DNA of 64,000 nucleotides from Treponema sp. (GCA_009787775.1 WQSQ01000002.1:1-64000); one strand, 5' to 3'; shown: positions 29,624 to 39,585, numbered from the stretch's first letter. The notes: generated by a model not told the origin, from the sequence alone. Program-made: numbers and translations.

Positions 29624-31107
29624 CACAATGATCCGCGATACTGGTTTATTCCCAGATTATCAAGCCTCTCTCTATGAATAATTAACCGTTTGGAAAAATC
29701 ATCAAAGTCTTTTTTATCTTTCGGTGTCCATAGCGATTCAGCGATTGCGCACATACGCGGGAAGATCATGTATTCCGCTATTTTCCCTGCATAAATCAAT
29801 TCTGACCACAGATTACCCTGTCCGCCAATCACATATTTCGCGTCTTTTTCATTCATTAAAGCAGGTACCGGATCCATTGAATATGATTTTAAGACTGTAG
29901 ATGCTTTTGCATACAACGCACCTGGTTCTTCCCTGGAATCCTGCTGCTTATAATCAAGATAGCAGCCGCCGGTGCAGGGCGACATGATTACTTCATGGCC
30001 GAGCCTTGCTGCTTTTATTCCGCCTTCGTCGCCTCTCCACGACATAACAACCGCTTCTTTTGGGAGTTTGAGCTGCCTGGCACCATCAGGACAGGAATCA
30101 TCGCCGAATCCATGGTTCGGAGTTTCGTTTGAGGTTCCAAGTATTTCATCCCAGCCTATCGCAGTTTTATGTTTTTCAGACAGCATCTGTACAAGTTTGA
30201 ATGTAATCCAGCTTTGCAGTTCTGCCGGTCTTTTTAATCCAAGCTCTTTCAGCCTGCTCCGGCATTTGGGACATGCTTCCCACCGGTTATACAAAACTTC
30301 ATCTCCGCCGATATGCACCCATTTTGAAGGGAAGAGACCTGCAAGCGTATCAAATACTTTTTCAGCCAAATCAAATATCCGATCATTTCCTGCGCATAAA
30401 ACATCTTCGAATATACCGAATCGTTCTTCAACTTCATATGGGCCGCCCGTGCAGCCAAATTCAGGATAGGAAGCGAGAATCGCACTTGCGTGCCCTGGAA
30501 GGTCAACTTCCGGAATCACTTCGATATGACGGACAGAGGCATAATTTACGACATCACGGATTTCATCTTCTGTATAGAAGCCGCCAGACGGGGGCAAATC
30601 CGGAATCCTGTAATTCTTCCGCAATGAGCCTATTTCAGTTAACAACGGATATTCTGCTACCTTAAACCGCCAGCCCTGATCGTCTGTAAGGTGCCAATGA
30701 AAACGGTTTATGTGGTGCAGGGAGAGAACATCCAGTAAATTTTTTATAAAAAGAACCGAATAAAAATACCTTGAGCAGTCAAGCATGAAGCCTCTCCAGG
30801 AAAAACGGGGATAATCCGTAATTTCCGCGCATGGCAGAGTAAGAACGCCGTCTTTAAACCCGGAAAGCGTTAGCTGACGAAAGGTTTCCATGCAGTGATG
30901 CATACCCGCATCTGCCGGGGCTTCGGCTGTTATTCTGTCTTTTTCGATGATAAGCCTGTATGCCTCAAATACCTTATCTGTATCCGCGCCGAATTGCTCT
31001 TGAGCGCATTCCTTCTTTATTATATCCGGCAGACTTTCAGACTTAAAGAAACCTTCGTTATATTTTACGGAAACCGGTTTTGGTATAATGGAAAGCTGTT
31101 CCCTCAT
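29620..31107 (-). CDS. Beta-N-acetylhexosaminidase, GH20
   Basis: RFSWRGFMLDCSRYFYSVLFIKNLLDVLSLHHINRFHWHLTDDQGWRF, VIPEVDLPGHASAIL, KWVHIGGDEV. Confidence 0.95.
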   Translation of the reverse strand: MREQLSIIPKPVSVKYNEGFFKSESLPDIIKKECAQEQFGADTDKVFEAYRLIIEKDRITAEAPADAGMHHCMETFRQLTLSGFKDGVLTLPCAEITDYPRFSWRGFMLDCSRYFYSVLFIKNLLDVLSLHHINRFHWHLTDDQGWRFKVAEYPLLTEIGSLRKNYRIPDLPPSGGFYTEDEIRDVVNYASVRHIEVIPEVDLPGHASAILASYPEFGCTGGPYEVEERFGIFEDVLCAGNDRIFDLAEKVFDTLAGLFPSKWVHIGGDEVLYNRWEACPKCRSRLKELGLKRPAELQSWITFKLVQMLSEKHKTAIGWDEILGTSNETPNHGFGDDSCPDGARQLKLPKEAVVMSWRGDEGGIKAARLGHEVIMSPCTGGCYLDYKQQDSREEPGALYAKASTVLKSYSMDPVPALMNEKDAKYVIGGQGNLWSELIYAGKIAEYMIFPRMCAIAESLWTPKDKKDFDDFSKRLIIHRERLDNLGINQYRGSLC

Positions 31108-31232
31108 TTATTGTTCTCCTTCTTAAAGATACTCCGTTCTGTGATTTCTGTTATTAGAATACAATAGATATGATTCCTATTATTGTCAATGAATATTTTT
31201 CCGAAACACCGGTACATTTGCCGCGGTAATAA

Positions 31233-31262
31233 TTTGACTTCGGGTTTTTTCTGTGATATATT
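31233..31262 (+). promoter_or_regulatory. Sigma70-like promoter for the GH4 gene, TTGACT-18-TATATT
   Basis: -35 TTGACT 31233-31238; -10 TATATT 31257-31262; predicted +1 at or next to the ATG (31269). Confidence 0.55.
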
Positions 31263-31268
31263 CGTGTT

Positions 31269-32549
31269 ATGCGTAAATTAAAAGCTGCTGTAATCGGCGC
31301 GGGAAGCACCTATACTCCCGAGCTTATAAGGGGTTTTATAGACAAACGCAGCAGTCTTGACTTTCAGTCATTTTGTTTAATGGATATAGACAGGGAAAAA
31401 CTTGATATTGTAGGCGGCCTTGCGAAAAGAATGCTCTATTCAAACTGGTTTAAGGGCGAGGTTGTTTTAACTTGCGATCTTGATGAGGCGATAAAGAACG
31501 CGGATTATATCTTTGCGCAGATTCGTGTCGGATGCATGCAGGCGCGTATTCGCGATGAAAAGATTCCGCTTAAGCACGGACTTTTGGGGCAGGAAACAAC
31601 GGGAGCGGGAGGTTTTATGAACGCGCTTCGTACAATTCCCGTTATGCTTGACATGGCAAGGCGCATAGAAAAACTTGCTCCTGATGCGTGGCTTATCAAT
31701 TTTACCAACCCGTCAGGTATTGTCGCCGAAGCTTTAATGAATCATTCAAAAGTAAAAATGGTCGGATTATGCAATTGTTTTGTTAATATGAAGGCAGGCA
31801 TTGCGGAAAATATCGGCAGGGAAGATTTTGACTATGAGTATATCGGTTTGAACCATTTAAGCTGGATTACTTCTGTTACTGTTGACGGGGAAAATGTTCT
31901 TGAAAAACTCGGCAAGTCAGTCGGCGCCAAACTTAAAAATATTCCTGATGTTGATTATGATGACGAACTTTTAGCGGCTGTTCCGGCTGTACCGTCATAT
32001 TACTTAAGCTATTTTTATATGCGCGATCAGCAGCTTCAAAAATGCCTTAAAGCAGAAAAAACGCGCGGAGAGATATGCGTTGGTATTGAAGATGCTCTTA
32101 TCGAAAAATACAGGAATCCTGATCTTAAAGATAAACCTAAGGAACTTGAAGAAAGGGGCGGCTCTCTTTATTCGGCTGCCGCTATAACCGTAGTTGACGC
32201 AATAGAAAACGATAAAAATGAGTACCATGTTGTCGGAGTCAGGAATAACGGCGCAATCCCTTTTATGGCGGATGATGATGTAGTGGAGATAAAGTGCATT
32301 GTGAACCGCAGCGGAATAACCCCTGTCGCTGTTAAGAATACGCAGAATCATTTCATTAAAGGATTGATGCAGGCGGTGAAAGCCTACGAGAAACTTACTG
32401 TAGCGGCCGCTGTTAACGGCAGCAGGAAAGACGCGCTTGCCGCTCTTATGATACATCCGCTTATAGGCGATTTTCAGAAAGCGAAAGCTGTATTCGATGA
32501 TATGGCAAGAGCCAACGCGGAATTCCTACCTAAAGGATTGCTGCCTTAA
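31269..32549 (+). CDS. Family 4 glycosidase (NAD-dependent 6-phospho-glycosidase type)
   Basis: KAAVIGAGSTYTPELIRGFIDK, INFTNPSGIVAEAL, VGLCNC, YIGLNHLSWI. Confidence 0.92.
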   Translation: MRKLKAAVIGAGSTYTPELIRGFIDKRSSLDFQSFCLMDIDREKLDIVGGLAKRMLYSNWFKGEVVLTCDLDEAIKNADYIFAQIRVGCMQARIRDEKIPLKHGLLGQETTGAGGFMNALRTIPVMLDMARRIEKLAPDAWLINFTNPSGIVAEALMNHSKVKMVGLCNCFVNMKAGIAENIGREDFDYEYIGLNHLSWITSVTVDGENVLEKLGKSVGAKLKNIPDVDYDDELLAAVPAVPSYYLSYFYMRDQQLQKCLKAEKTRGEICVGIEDALIEKYRNPDLKDKPKELEERGGSLYSAAAITVVDAIENDKNEYHVVGVRNNGAIPFMADDDVVEIKCIVNRSGITPVAVKNTQNHFIKGLMQAVKAYEKLTVAAAVNGSRKDALAALMIHPLIGDFQKAKAVFDDMARANAEFLPKGLLP

Positions 32550-32557
32550 GGACTAAC

Positions 32558-33559
32558 ATGGAATATGTTATCGGCGTAGATACAGGAGCGACTAAAAGCC
32601 ATCTCGCTCTGTTTGATACAGCAGGCGTTCTTGTCGATTTCGGCAGGTGGGGGCCTTTGAATCATGAAGCGCTTCCCGGCTCCTTTGATCAGTTTTATGA
32701 AGAACTCAAACAGTTTATATCGCAGGTTTTGGAAAAACACGCCTTGAAACCTGAACAGACAGCATCCGCTGTTTTCGGCATTGCCGGCGTTGATACCAAA
32801 AAACAGCACGGTATTGTATCCGAAATAATCGAAAAGATTGGATTTAATAAATTTACGCTGGCAAATGACGCGTTCCTTGGAATCCCTGCCGGGAGTCCTT
32901 CCTGTACCGGCGTATGCGCGATAAACGGAAGCGGCAGCACATTGGCAGGCATTAACAAACAGGGAAAGATGCTCCAGATAGGAGGGGTAGGGTATTTGTC
33001 GGCCGATTTCGGAGGAGGGGGAATGCTTGGTAAATCGGCAATCTCCGCCGTTTACAGGGAACTCTTTCGCAGGGGAGAGAAAACATGCCTCTCATCCGCT
33101 CTTATGGGAAAACTTGGAATTGAGGACAAGTATGACTTTATTGATAAAATGTATGAAAAGTTAGAGGACGGCAGTATCAACGTTCATGACTGCGGCAAAA
33201 TGCTTTTTGAAGCGGCAAAGGAAAATGATAAAGTCGCTTCCGGTATTCTGCGTGACTGCGGAACAAGTTACGCAAACGGCATTTCCGGCATGATAGACGA
33301 GCTTAACTTAGGCAGTGATAACGAAGATGTTAATGTTGTTTTTGCCGGTTCTGTTTTTGTTAAGGGCGGACATCCAATTGTTATTGATACAATTAAAGAT
33401 AAATTAAAAATTAACTGCCCGGGTATTAATATTAATTACAATCTTTTAAAAACACCGCCCGTCGCCGGAGCTGTTTATTGGGCGCTTAATAATTCAGGTA
33501 TTGGCGGCAAAAGCAGCTATTATGAAAAAGTCTGTAAACAGTTAAGCAATATCGATTAA
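32558..33559 (+). CDS. BadF/BadG/BcrA-type sugar kinase (N-acetylglucosamine kinase-like)
   Basis: YVIGVDTGATKSHLALFDTAG, VCAINGSGSTLAGINKQGK, GGVGYLSADFGGGGMLGKSAI. Confidence 0.88.
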   Translation: MEYVIGVDTGATKSHLALFDTAGVLVDFGRWGPLNHEALPGSFDQFYEELKQFISQVLEKHALKPEQTASAVFGIAGVDTKKQHGIVSEIIEKIGFNKFTLANDAFLGIPAGSPSCTGVCAINGSGSTLAGINKQGKMLQIGGVGYLSADFGGGGMLGKSAISAVYRELFRRGEKTCLSSALMGKLGIEDKYDFIDKMYEKLEDGSINVHDCGKMLFEAAKENDKVASGILRDCGTSYANGISGMIDELNLGSDNEDVNVVFAGSVFVKGGHPIVIDTIKDKLKINCPGININYNLLKTPPVAGAVYWALNNSGIGGKSSYYEKVCKQLSNID

Positions 33560-33633
33560 ACTTTTGCAAAAATATCTGTTGAATTGGTAAAGCTTAATTT
33601 AAGGTTTTCCCTTATGGACGGTATAATTGGTCT

Positions 33634-34476
33634 TTAACCTTTAACCGCTCCTGCGGATACACCCTTTGTTATCTGCTTCCTGAAGATTATGTAAAATATA
33701 ATCATCGGCATCATGCCTATTACAAGCGCGGTAAATTGCTTGCCGTAATCTGTGGCCAGGGCGCCTGCGAACATGTTAATTCCCAAAGGCACTGTTTTAA
33801 GACTGTCTGATGAAACCAGTATGTTAATCAGCATAAATTCATTCCATGTTCCTGTAACCTGAAGGATTGCGACAGTTGTAGCGACCGGCGCTGCCATTGG
33901 AAGGATTATCCACCAGAAAATACCAAGATATTTGGCGCCGTCAATGCGGGCGGATTCTATAACTTCGTTCGGAATACCTTTAATGTATTCTGTCGCTAGA
34001 TAAACGCCTATCGGAAGGCCGATTCCGATGTACGGGATAAGCACCCCAAGCCTTGTATTGTAAAGCCCGACAGTTCTTATTAACAAAAAGAGGGGAACCA
34101 TTATGCACTGAAGAGTTATTAAAATACCTATAATAAAGCTGCTGTGAAGGACAGGAGTTAATTTATTAGGCAGTTTGGCAAATGCGAAACCCGCCATAAA
34201 ACTTAATATAATTATAAAAATTGTTGTTATTGATGTATAAAAAACGCTGTTCAATATAAGCGTGGCAAAGTTAGCGTTAGTCCATGTTAAAGGATAATTT
34301 TTTACAAACCAGGATTCAGGTAGAGCCAGTTTGCTTGTAAGCATGTATTCCTGGGTCGTTTTAAAAGAAGCCATTATAACCCAGAATATAGGATAAATGG
34401 CAAGTACAGCGAATAAAACGAGTATAGCATACATTATGGTAAGTGTTACAGGATTTGTTTTACGGATATCACTCAT
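33634..34476 (-). CDS. Carbohydrate ABC transporter permease (MalG-like)
   Basis: EYIKGIPNEVIESARIDGAKYLGIFWWIILPMAAPVATTVAI EAA motif. Confidence 0.93.
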   Translation of the reverse strand: MSDIRKTNPVTLTIMYAILVLFAVLAIYPIFWVIMASFKTTQEYMLTSKLALPESWFVKNYPLTWTNANFATLILNSVFYTSITTIFIIILSFMAGFAFAKLPNKLTPVLHSSFIIGILITLQCIMVPLFLLIRTVGLYNTRLGVLIPYIGIGLPIGVYLATEYIKGIPNEVIESARIDGAKYLGIFWWIILPMAAPVATTVAILQVTGTWNEFMLINILVSSDSLKTVPLGINMFAGALATDYGKQFTALVIGMMPMIIFYIIFRKQITKGVSAGAVKG

Positions 34477-34477
34477 A

Positions 34478-35380
34478 TTAATCCTCTGTTGAAAAACGTT
34501 TTTCTACAGCTCTGGTTAACCCGATAAGAATAAAGCAGATTATTACCATTATTGTAGAAATGGAATTGGCTACGGGATAGTCAGGCGCCTGACGGAAGGC
34601 TTTTTTAAACATGTAGATGGAAAGAACGCTTGTGCTGTCCGCAGGGCGACCCTCAGTCATTACCCAGATAAGGTCAAATGATTTTAACGAGCCTGATATC
34701 GCAAGTATCGCGCAGGTAACGATAACACCTGACAATGCCGGTAAAATAATGTAACGCAGTGTCTGCCATTCGCTTGCTCCGTCAATCTTTGAAGCTTCTA
34801 TAATGGAAACATCAATCTTTTGAAGGTTCGCAAGGAAGATGAGCATATAAAGCCCTGTATACATCCAGAGTATTACAGCTAAAACAGGAATAATATCAGC
34901 GCCTGAAGGAATATACATAGCATCAGGATTAGACATTTTCTGCAACTCTAAAATAACGCTCTGTGAGCCGAGGAAAAATCTTTTAAACAGAATACCGATG
35001 ATTACAGCCGAGACTACATTGGGAAGGTAGATTACAGCCTGGAAAAAATCTGTTCCCTTTACAAGACCGCGGGAAAGTATGTAAGCAAGGAAGAATCCTA
35101 ATGGTATTTGACCCAGAACAGATATTAAAACAATGTAAATATTATTCTTTAACGCTACGTAAAAAAGCGGATCAGCGAAAACTTTTTTATAAGCTTCTAT
35201 TCCGCCAAAACCGTGGTTTTTTATATCCATAATTAAGCCGCTGCGGTATGTTGAAAAACTTAAAATAATTGAAAAAACTACAGGAAACGCCATTACGAAA
35301 AGGAATAGAAGCAGGGCAGGTAGAACAAGTATAGCGTAAGAAGTTCTTATTTCGGCTGCTTTTGTCAGATTTTTGTTCAT
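34478..35380 (-). CDS. Carbohydrate ABC transporter permease (MalF-like)
   Basis: VSIIEASKIDGASEWQTLRYIILPALSGVIVTCAI EAA motif. Confidence 0.93.
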   Translation of the reverse strand: MNKNLTKAAEIRTSYAILVLPALLLFLFVMAFPVVFSIILSFSTYRSGLIMDIKNHGFGGIEAYKKVFADPLFYVALKNNIYIVLISVLGQIPLGFFLAYILSRGLVKGTDFFQAVIYLPNVVSAVIIGILFKRFFLGSQSVILELQKMSNPDAMYIPSGADIIPVLAVILWMYTGLYMLIFLANLQKIDVSIIEASKIDGASEWQTLRYIILPALSGVIVTCAILAISGSLKSFDLIWVMTEGRPADSTSVLSIYMFKKAFRQAPDYPVANSISTIMVIICFILIGLTRAVEKRFSTED

Positions 35381-35410
35381 ACTTACCCTGCCTTCTATTC
35401 TATTTTTGTG

Positions 35411-36787
35411 TTATCTAGCCGGATACGCGTTCGGGTTTGCTCTCTTATACGCTTCCCATGCTGTCTGAACAGTAGCTGCTACCTGCGCGCCTGTCTGGCG
35501 CTGTAATGCAAGCTGAATCAAACCGGAATTGATTGGTTCATAAACTTCGGATGGTAATACACCGTCAATTACTGATGTAGATGTAGTAAAAGTATTTCCA
35601 ATCGCGCCGACAGCTCTCTGCATCGGTTCAAGCCGCATTGCATTAAAGTCAAGATCGGTTCTTGACGGAGTCGGCGTGCCGCCGTGCTCAGTCCTCAACT
35701 GGGAAACTTCCTTTCCGGTTAAATATTTAACAAGCTCCCATGCAAGTCTTTCTTTTTCCGAACCTGCGGGGATCGCGGCGCTCATTGCATATCCTACTCC
35801 GAGGATTACAGAGCTTGAACTGTTGATTGCTGTACCCGGAATATCAGGGAATACGCCGATTCTGATGCTATTCTGTCTTGCGGGGGTAATCAAAGCCTGT
35901 CCGGTATCTGCGTCAGTAATGAACGCGCCTACACGCCAGTCGCCGTCTATATAGTACGCGCCCTGGTTATTCGCGAACATACCCGGTCCATCACCATAAC
36001 CTACGCCTACAGCCGCTTGGGAAATTACGCCGTCTTGATACATCTGCCTGATAAAGTTAAGAGCGTTTACAAATGACGCATCCGTAAATTTCAGCGTACC
36101 GTTGTAGATTTTTTGTTCCCAATTCGCGCCGCAGAAACGCCCTGCTACCATCGAGAACAAGCAGCTTTGCATTACCCATTCGCTCTCGGCGGGGATAAGG
36201 ACTGTCTGATAACCGGCGGCCCTGAGTACGGGTACTTGAGCAACGAGATCGGCATAAGTTCTGGCAGGCTGAAGCCCAGCAGCGTTCAAAACCTCCATGT
36301 TTGTAAAGAAAGCATGGGTTGTTGTGATGCCCTGCGGGATCATTGCCATATAACCGGCCTGCTGCTGACTTGGATCCATTGTCAGGGGTAAATAGTTGTT
36401 TCTGAAGTTGCTTTCCCTGTTAATAAATGGCGTAAGATCCTTTAAAAGCTTCTGATCATGAAGATAATCCGACCTTCCGGACGGCCATACATACATTACA
36501 TCGGGGAGCTGCCCGGCTGCGGCATAAGCCCTCATCTTGTCGTGATAGGCATCATCAAAGAGATTTTCCCTTTCGATAATAACACCGGGATTATTCCTCT
36601 GGAATGTATTAAACCATAAATCCGCATCTGCTATCGCATTCGGCGCTGAAGCTTCAAGATAGTACAATACTCTGATTGTAGTGGTTGTATCCGATGCTGC
36701 TGCGTTGCGATTGCCGCCCGCAAACAGGGAGCCCGCAACCAATAGTGTGAGAATTAAAATCCCCACAACCCTTAATTTTGTAAACAT
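35411..36787 (-). CDS. Carbohydrate ABC transporter substrate-binding protein
   Basis: MFTKLRVVGILILTLLVAGSLFAGG signal; family 1 solute-binding pattern; start refined from 36850 with AGGAGG SD. Confidence 0.88.
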   Translation of the reverse strand: MFTKLRVVGILILTLLVAGSLFAGGNRNAAASDTTTTIRVLYYLEASAPNAIADADLWFNTFQRNNPGVIIERENLFDDAYHDKMRAYAAAGQLPDVMYVWPSGRSDYLHDQKLLKDLTPFINRESNFRNNYLPLTMDPSQQQAGYMAMIPQGITTTHAFFTNMEVLNAAGLQPARTYADLVAQVPVLRAAGYQTVLIPAESEWVMQSCLFSMVAGRFCGANWEQKIYNGTLKFTDASFVNALNFIRQMYQDGVISQAAVGVGYGDGPGMFANNQGAYYIDGDWRVGAFITDADTGQALITPARQNSIRIGVFPDIPGTAINSSSSVILGVGYAMSAAIPAGSEKERLAWELVKYLTGKEVSQLRTEHGGTPTPSRTDLDFNAMRLEPMQRAVGAIGNTFTTSTSVIDGVLPSEVYEPINSGLIQLALQRQTGAQVAATVQTAWEAYKRANPNAYPAR

Positions 36788-36987
36788 TGTTAAACCTCCT
36801 ATGGTTATGATTACTAAATTTATAATACAGCTATTTTTTACTGCGGTCAAATTAAATCTTTGTAAACGGCCTGGAGCCTGTTAAATTTGCAGATTTACGC
36901 AGTTATTAGGCCGGTTTCCGGCTTTATACTGAAATTACGGACAGTTTAAGCGTACACAAGTTTCTTTTTCCGCCTTAGTATTTGTTC

Positions 36988-37102
36988 ATCATTCAGCCTA
37001 TAGTAAGCTATCACTATAGTCTGTAGTTGCAAATCACTATAGGCTATAGTGATAGTTCACTATAGCCTATAGTGAACTGTCACTAAGCACTATATTAACA
37101 TA
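36988..37102. repeat. Tandem array, about 5 copies, exact 23-bp period, core TCACTATAGnCTATAGTGA
   Basis: Units at 36988 (degenerate), 37011, 37034, 37057 and 37080 (degenerate). Confidence 0.9.
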
Positions 37103-37146
37103 TAATTCAAGGCAGGAACTTTGTATCAGAATACCAATGTATAGGT

Positions 37147-37286
37147 GGGCTGTCCAGGAAGCCGGTTACTTACTGTACAGCCGGACTAAAGTCCGATGTT
37201 TTTTCTCCTGTTTCTCCCAAATAGTACGAAAAAACGACAATTAGGAAGGTGTCCGAAAAAGTATTTCATACTTTTCGGACACAGCC
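37147..37286 (+). repeat. Three-hairpin dispersed element, copy A
   Basis: GGGCTGT...TACAGCC hairpin; GTTTTTTC...GTACGAAAAAAC stem; GTGTCCGAAAAAGTATTTCATACTTTTCGGACAC hairpin; matches reverse complement of 62196-62324. Confidence 0.85.
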
Positions 37287-37400
37287 CAAAGAGAAGAAAA
37301 TACTCAAAAACTGATGTTTTTTCACATTTTCTATATAATATTGGGCAAAATCCGATAAACTCCTAGCCTCACTGCCTGTTTTATGCTATCATTACCAGTA

Positions 37401-37901
37401 ATGAGTAAATCAAAAACATTTCAGGTTGATCAAAAAGTAGTTTATCCAAGCCAGGGTGTCGGAGTAATCAAGTCTATAGTCCAGAAGAAGTTTAAAGACG
37501 CAAAAATCCCCTATTATGTTATATATCTCGAAGTAACTGACATGACTATTATGGTTCCGGTTGATAAGGCTGTGGGTCTGGGTATCCGCCCGACTGTTTC
37601 CAGAGACGAAGCCATGAAAGCGCTGGAACTTATCGGGGAAGACTATGAACCGATTCCTTCAGACTGGAAAATGCGCTATCAAATGAATCTTGAGCTTCTT
37701 AAAAAGGGAAGTATAAGGGATATAGCGGTTATTGTCCGTTCTCTTTATCACCGCAGCAAGGTTAAGGAACTGCCCATTCTCGAGCGCAAGCTTTACGATT
37801 CCGCGCTTAAGCTGCTGGAAGATGAAGTTTCCATTTCCCTGCGTAAATCAAAAGACGATGTTCAGAACTTGATTTTCGCAAGACTGGAACTGGAAGAGTA
37901 A
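37401..37901 (+). CDS. CarD family transcriptional regulator
   Basis: FQVDQKVVYPSQGVGVIKSI...VPVDKAVGLGIRPTVS; start refined from 37383. Confidence 0.93.
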   Translation: MSKSKTFQVDQKVVYPSQGVGVIKSIVQKKFKDAKIPYYVIYLEVTDMTIMVPVDKAVGLGIRPTVSRDEAMKALELIGEDYEPIPSDWKMRYQMNLELLKKGSIRDIAVIVRSLYHRSKVKELPILERKLYDSALKLLEDEVSISLRKSKDDVQNLIFARLELEE

Positions 37902-37915
37902 CGGGAGGGTTCGCT

Positions 37916-38605
37916 GTGAGTAATGATAAAATTGCTGCTGTAATTCTGGCTGCAGGCGCGTCCAGCAGAATGGACGGAGTCAAGAAGGAGTATCAAAAGC
38001 TTCCATCCGGTATTACTGTGCTGGAAACCGCTATCCGCACTTTTTCGTCTGTCGCCTCGGTGGATATAATCTGCATTGCCGCCTGTGAAACAACTGAAGC
38101 CCAGGACGCGATTACCCCTGAGTGCCGCGAGCTTTTAAAATCCAGGATTGTTTTCACTGACGGAGGCGCTACGCGCTGCGCTTCGGCTCTTAACGCGCTT
38201 CGCGCTCTTTCCAGATTCAATCCTGGTTATGTGCTAATTCATGACGGGGCAAGGCCGTTTGTCAGTATTCAGATGATAGAAAATATTATTACCGCTGTCA
38301 GGGAATACGGCGCTGTTATTCCTTTGCTTCCCCTCAGCGATACTCCCAAAGAATGTGAAGCAAGCGAAAAAGAACAAATTATGTTTATAAAGAGTCACTT
38401 AAAGAGGATGAATGTGGGGATTGCGCAGACACCTCAGGCTTTTAAATATTCTGAGATTCTCCGCGCGCATGAGATGGCGGCAAGTACGGAAGACGAAGAG
38501 TTTACAGATGACGCGGAGGTTTGGGGCAGGTTTGCAGGGAATGTCGCTGTTATTCCGGGCGATCCCGCGAACAGAAAGATAACCTTTAAAGAGGACCTGA
38601 CTTGA
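37916..38605 (+). CDS. ispD: 2-C-methyl-D-erythritol 4-phosphate cytidylyltransferase
   Basis: AAVILAAGASSRMDGVKKEYQKL, VLIHDGARPFVS, EFTDDAEVW, GDPANRKITFKEDL; GTG start. Confidence 0.94.
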   Translation: MSNDKIAAVILAAGASSRMDGVKKEYQKLPSGITVLETAIRTFSSVASVDIICIAACETTEAQDAITPECRELLKSRIVFTDGGATRCASALNALRALSRFNPGYVLIHDGARPFVSIQMIENIITAVREYGAVIPLLPLSDTPKECEASEKEQIMFIKSHLKRMNVGIAQTPQAFKYSEILRAHEMAASTEDEEFTDDAEVWGRFAGNVAVIPGDPANRKITFKEDLT

Positions 38606-38627
38606 GAGTTCTGCCGCGAAAAGAAAC

Positions 38628-39554
38628 ATGTATATAAAAAAACCCTTTGTGCTGCTTTGTGCGCCTTTGTGGTTAATATTGTTTCTTCTTGGTATTGCGG
38701 CATGTGAGCGGAAGAATGCTGAAAATATTCCTGTTCAGTCTCTTGTTACATGGTCCGGCGCGTATCCCGCAGCGATATTACAGACAGGTGAATATCCGCT
38801 TTGGTTTCAGCTAACAGAAAACGGGCCTGTTCATATTGCTTTTGCGGAAGAAGCGCTTTTTTCCCGCGATCTTGTTCCGTGGCCGTATGCGCTGCATATC
38901 AGGTACATGGAAGAAAGGGACGGCGGTATTGTTATGGCTGTGAACCGCTATGGTTTTTTAAAACTAGGCCCTGAAAACGCATCTTTGGGGAGCGGGCTTC
39001 CCCTGTATTGTTTTTACGGCGGAAATTACTGGAGTGAGTATACAGTAGGCGGCCTTGTTTTTTATGAAGGAGAGCCGGCCGCTCTTGTTTACCCTGATGA
39101 TCGTTTTCTGGATTCTGCTTCGACTCTCCTTAATGGAAAATCTCCGGTGTCCGTGATATGGTCATTTAACATGAACTCCAATGTTCCCTATCCTTTGGAT
39201 ATTCCCGCGCTGCAATTCTTCCCGCAGGATGACGGATGGGCAATAGATACGCTGCGTCAGGGAAGCGACGGCTTTTTCCATTACAGAGCTGTAAAAAGGA
39301 ATGACCCTTTTCCAGAAATCCGTACGCTGCGTACTGCGAATCTTTCGCAGGCAGGAGAGGAAACATCCATAGAAATATTTTATGATTCTTTTCCGCGCGA
39401 CAGCGGGATTACTGTTAATCCGCGTTTACCCGAACTGCCTGAAGGATTTGCATACACTGGAACAGGTTATGCCTCAGACAGTTTATTCGCATCATGGGAA
39501 GAACAGATTGATTACAGTATCGGAGCCGCGGGGTTTGTTATAATTAAGCCTTAA
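38628..39554 (+). CDS. Lipoprotein of unknown function
   Basis: Lipobox LLGIAAC; no family recognised. Confidence 0.6.
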   Translation: MYIKKPFVLLCAPLWLILFLLGIAACERKNAENIPVQSLVTWSGAYPAAILQTGEYPLWFQLTENGPVHIAFAEEALFSRDLVPWPYALHIRYMEERDGGIVMAVNRYGFLKLGPENASLGSGLPLYCFYGGNYWSEYTVGGLVFYEGEPAALVYPDDRFLDSASTLLNGKSPVSVIWSFNMNSNVPYPLDIPALQFFPQDDGWAIDTLRQGSDGFFHYRAVKRNDPFPEIRTLRTANLSQAGEETSIEIFYDSFPRDSGITVNPRLPELPEGFAYTGTGYASDSLFASWEEQIDYSIGAAGFVIIKP

Positions 39555-39585
39555 CATTTCCCTTTAATTTTTATAGACTTATGTT

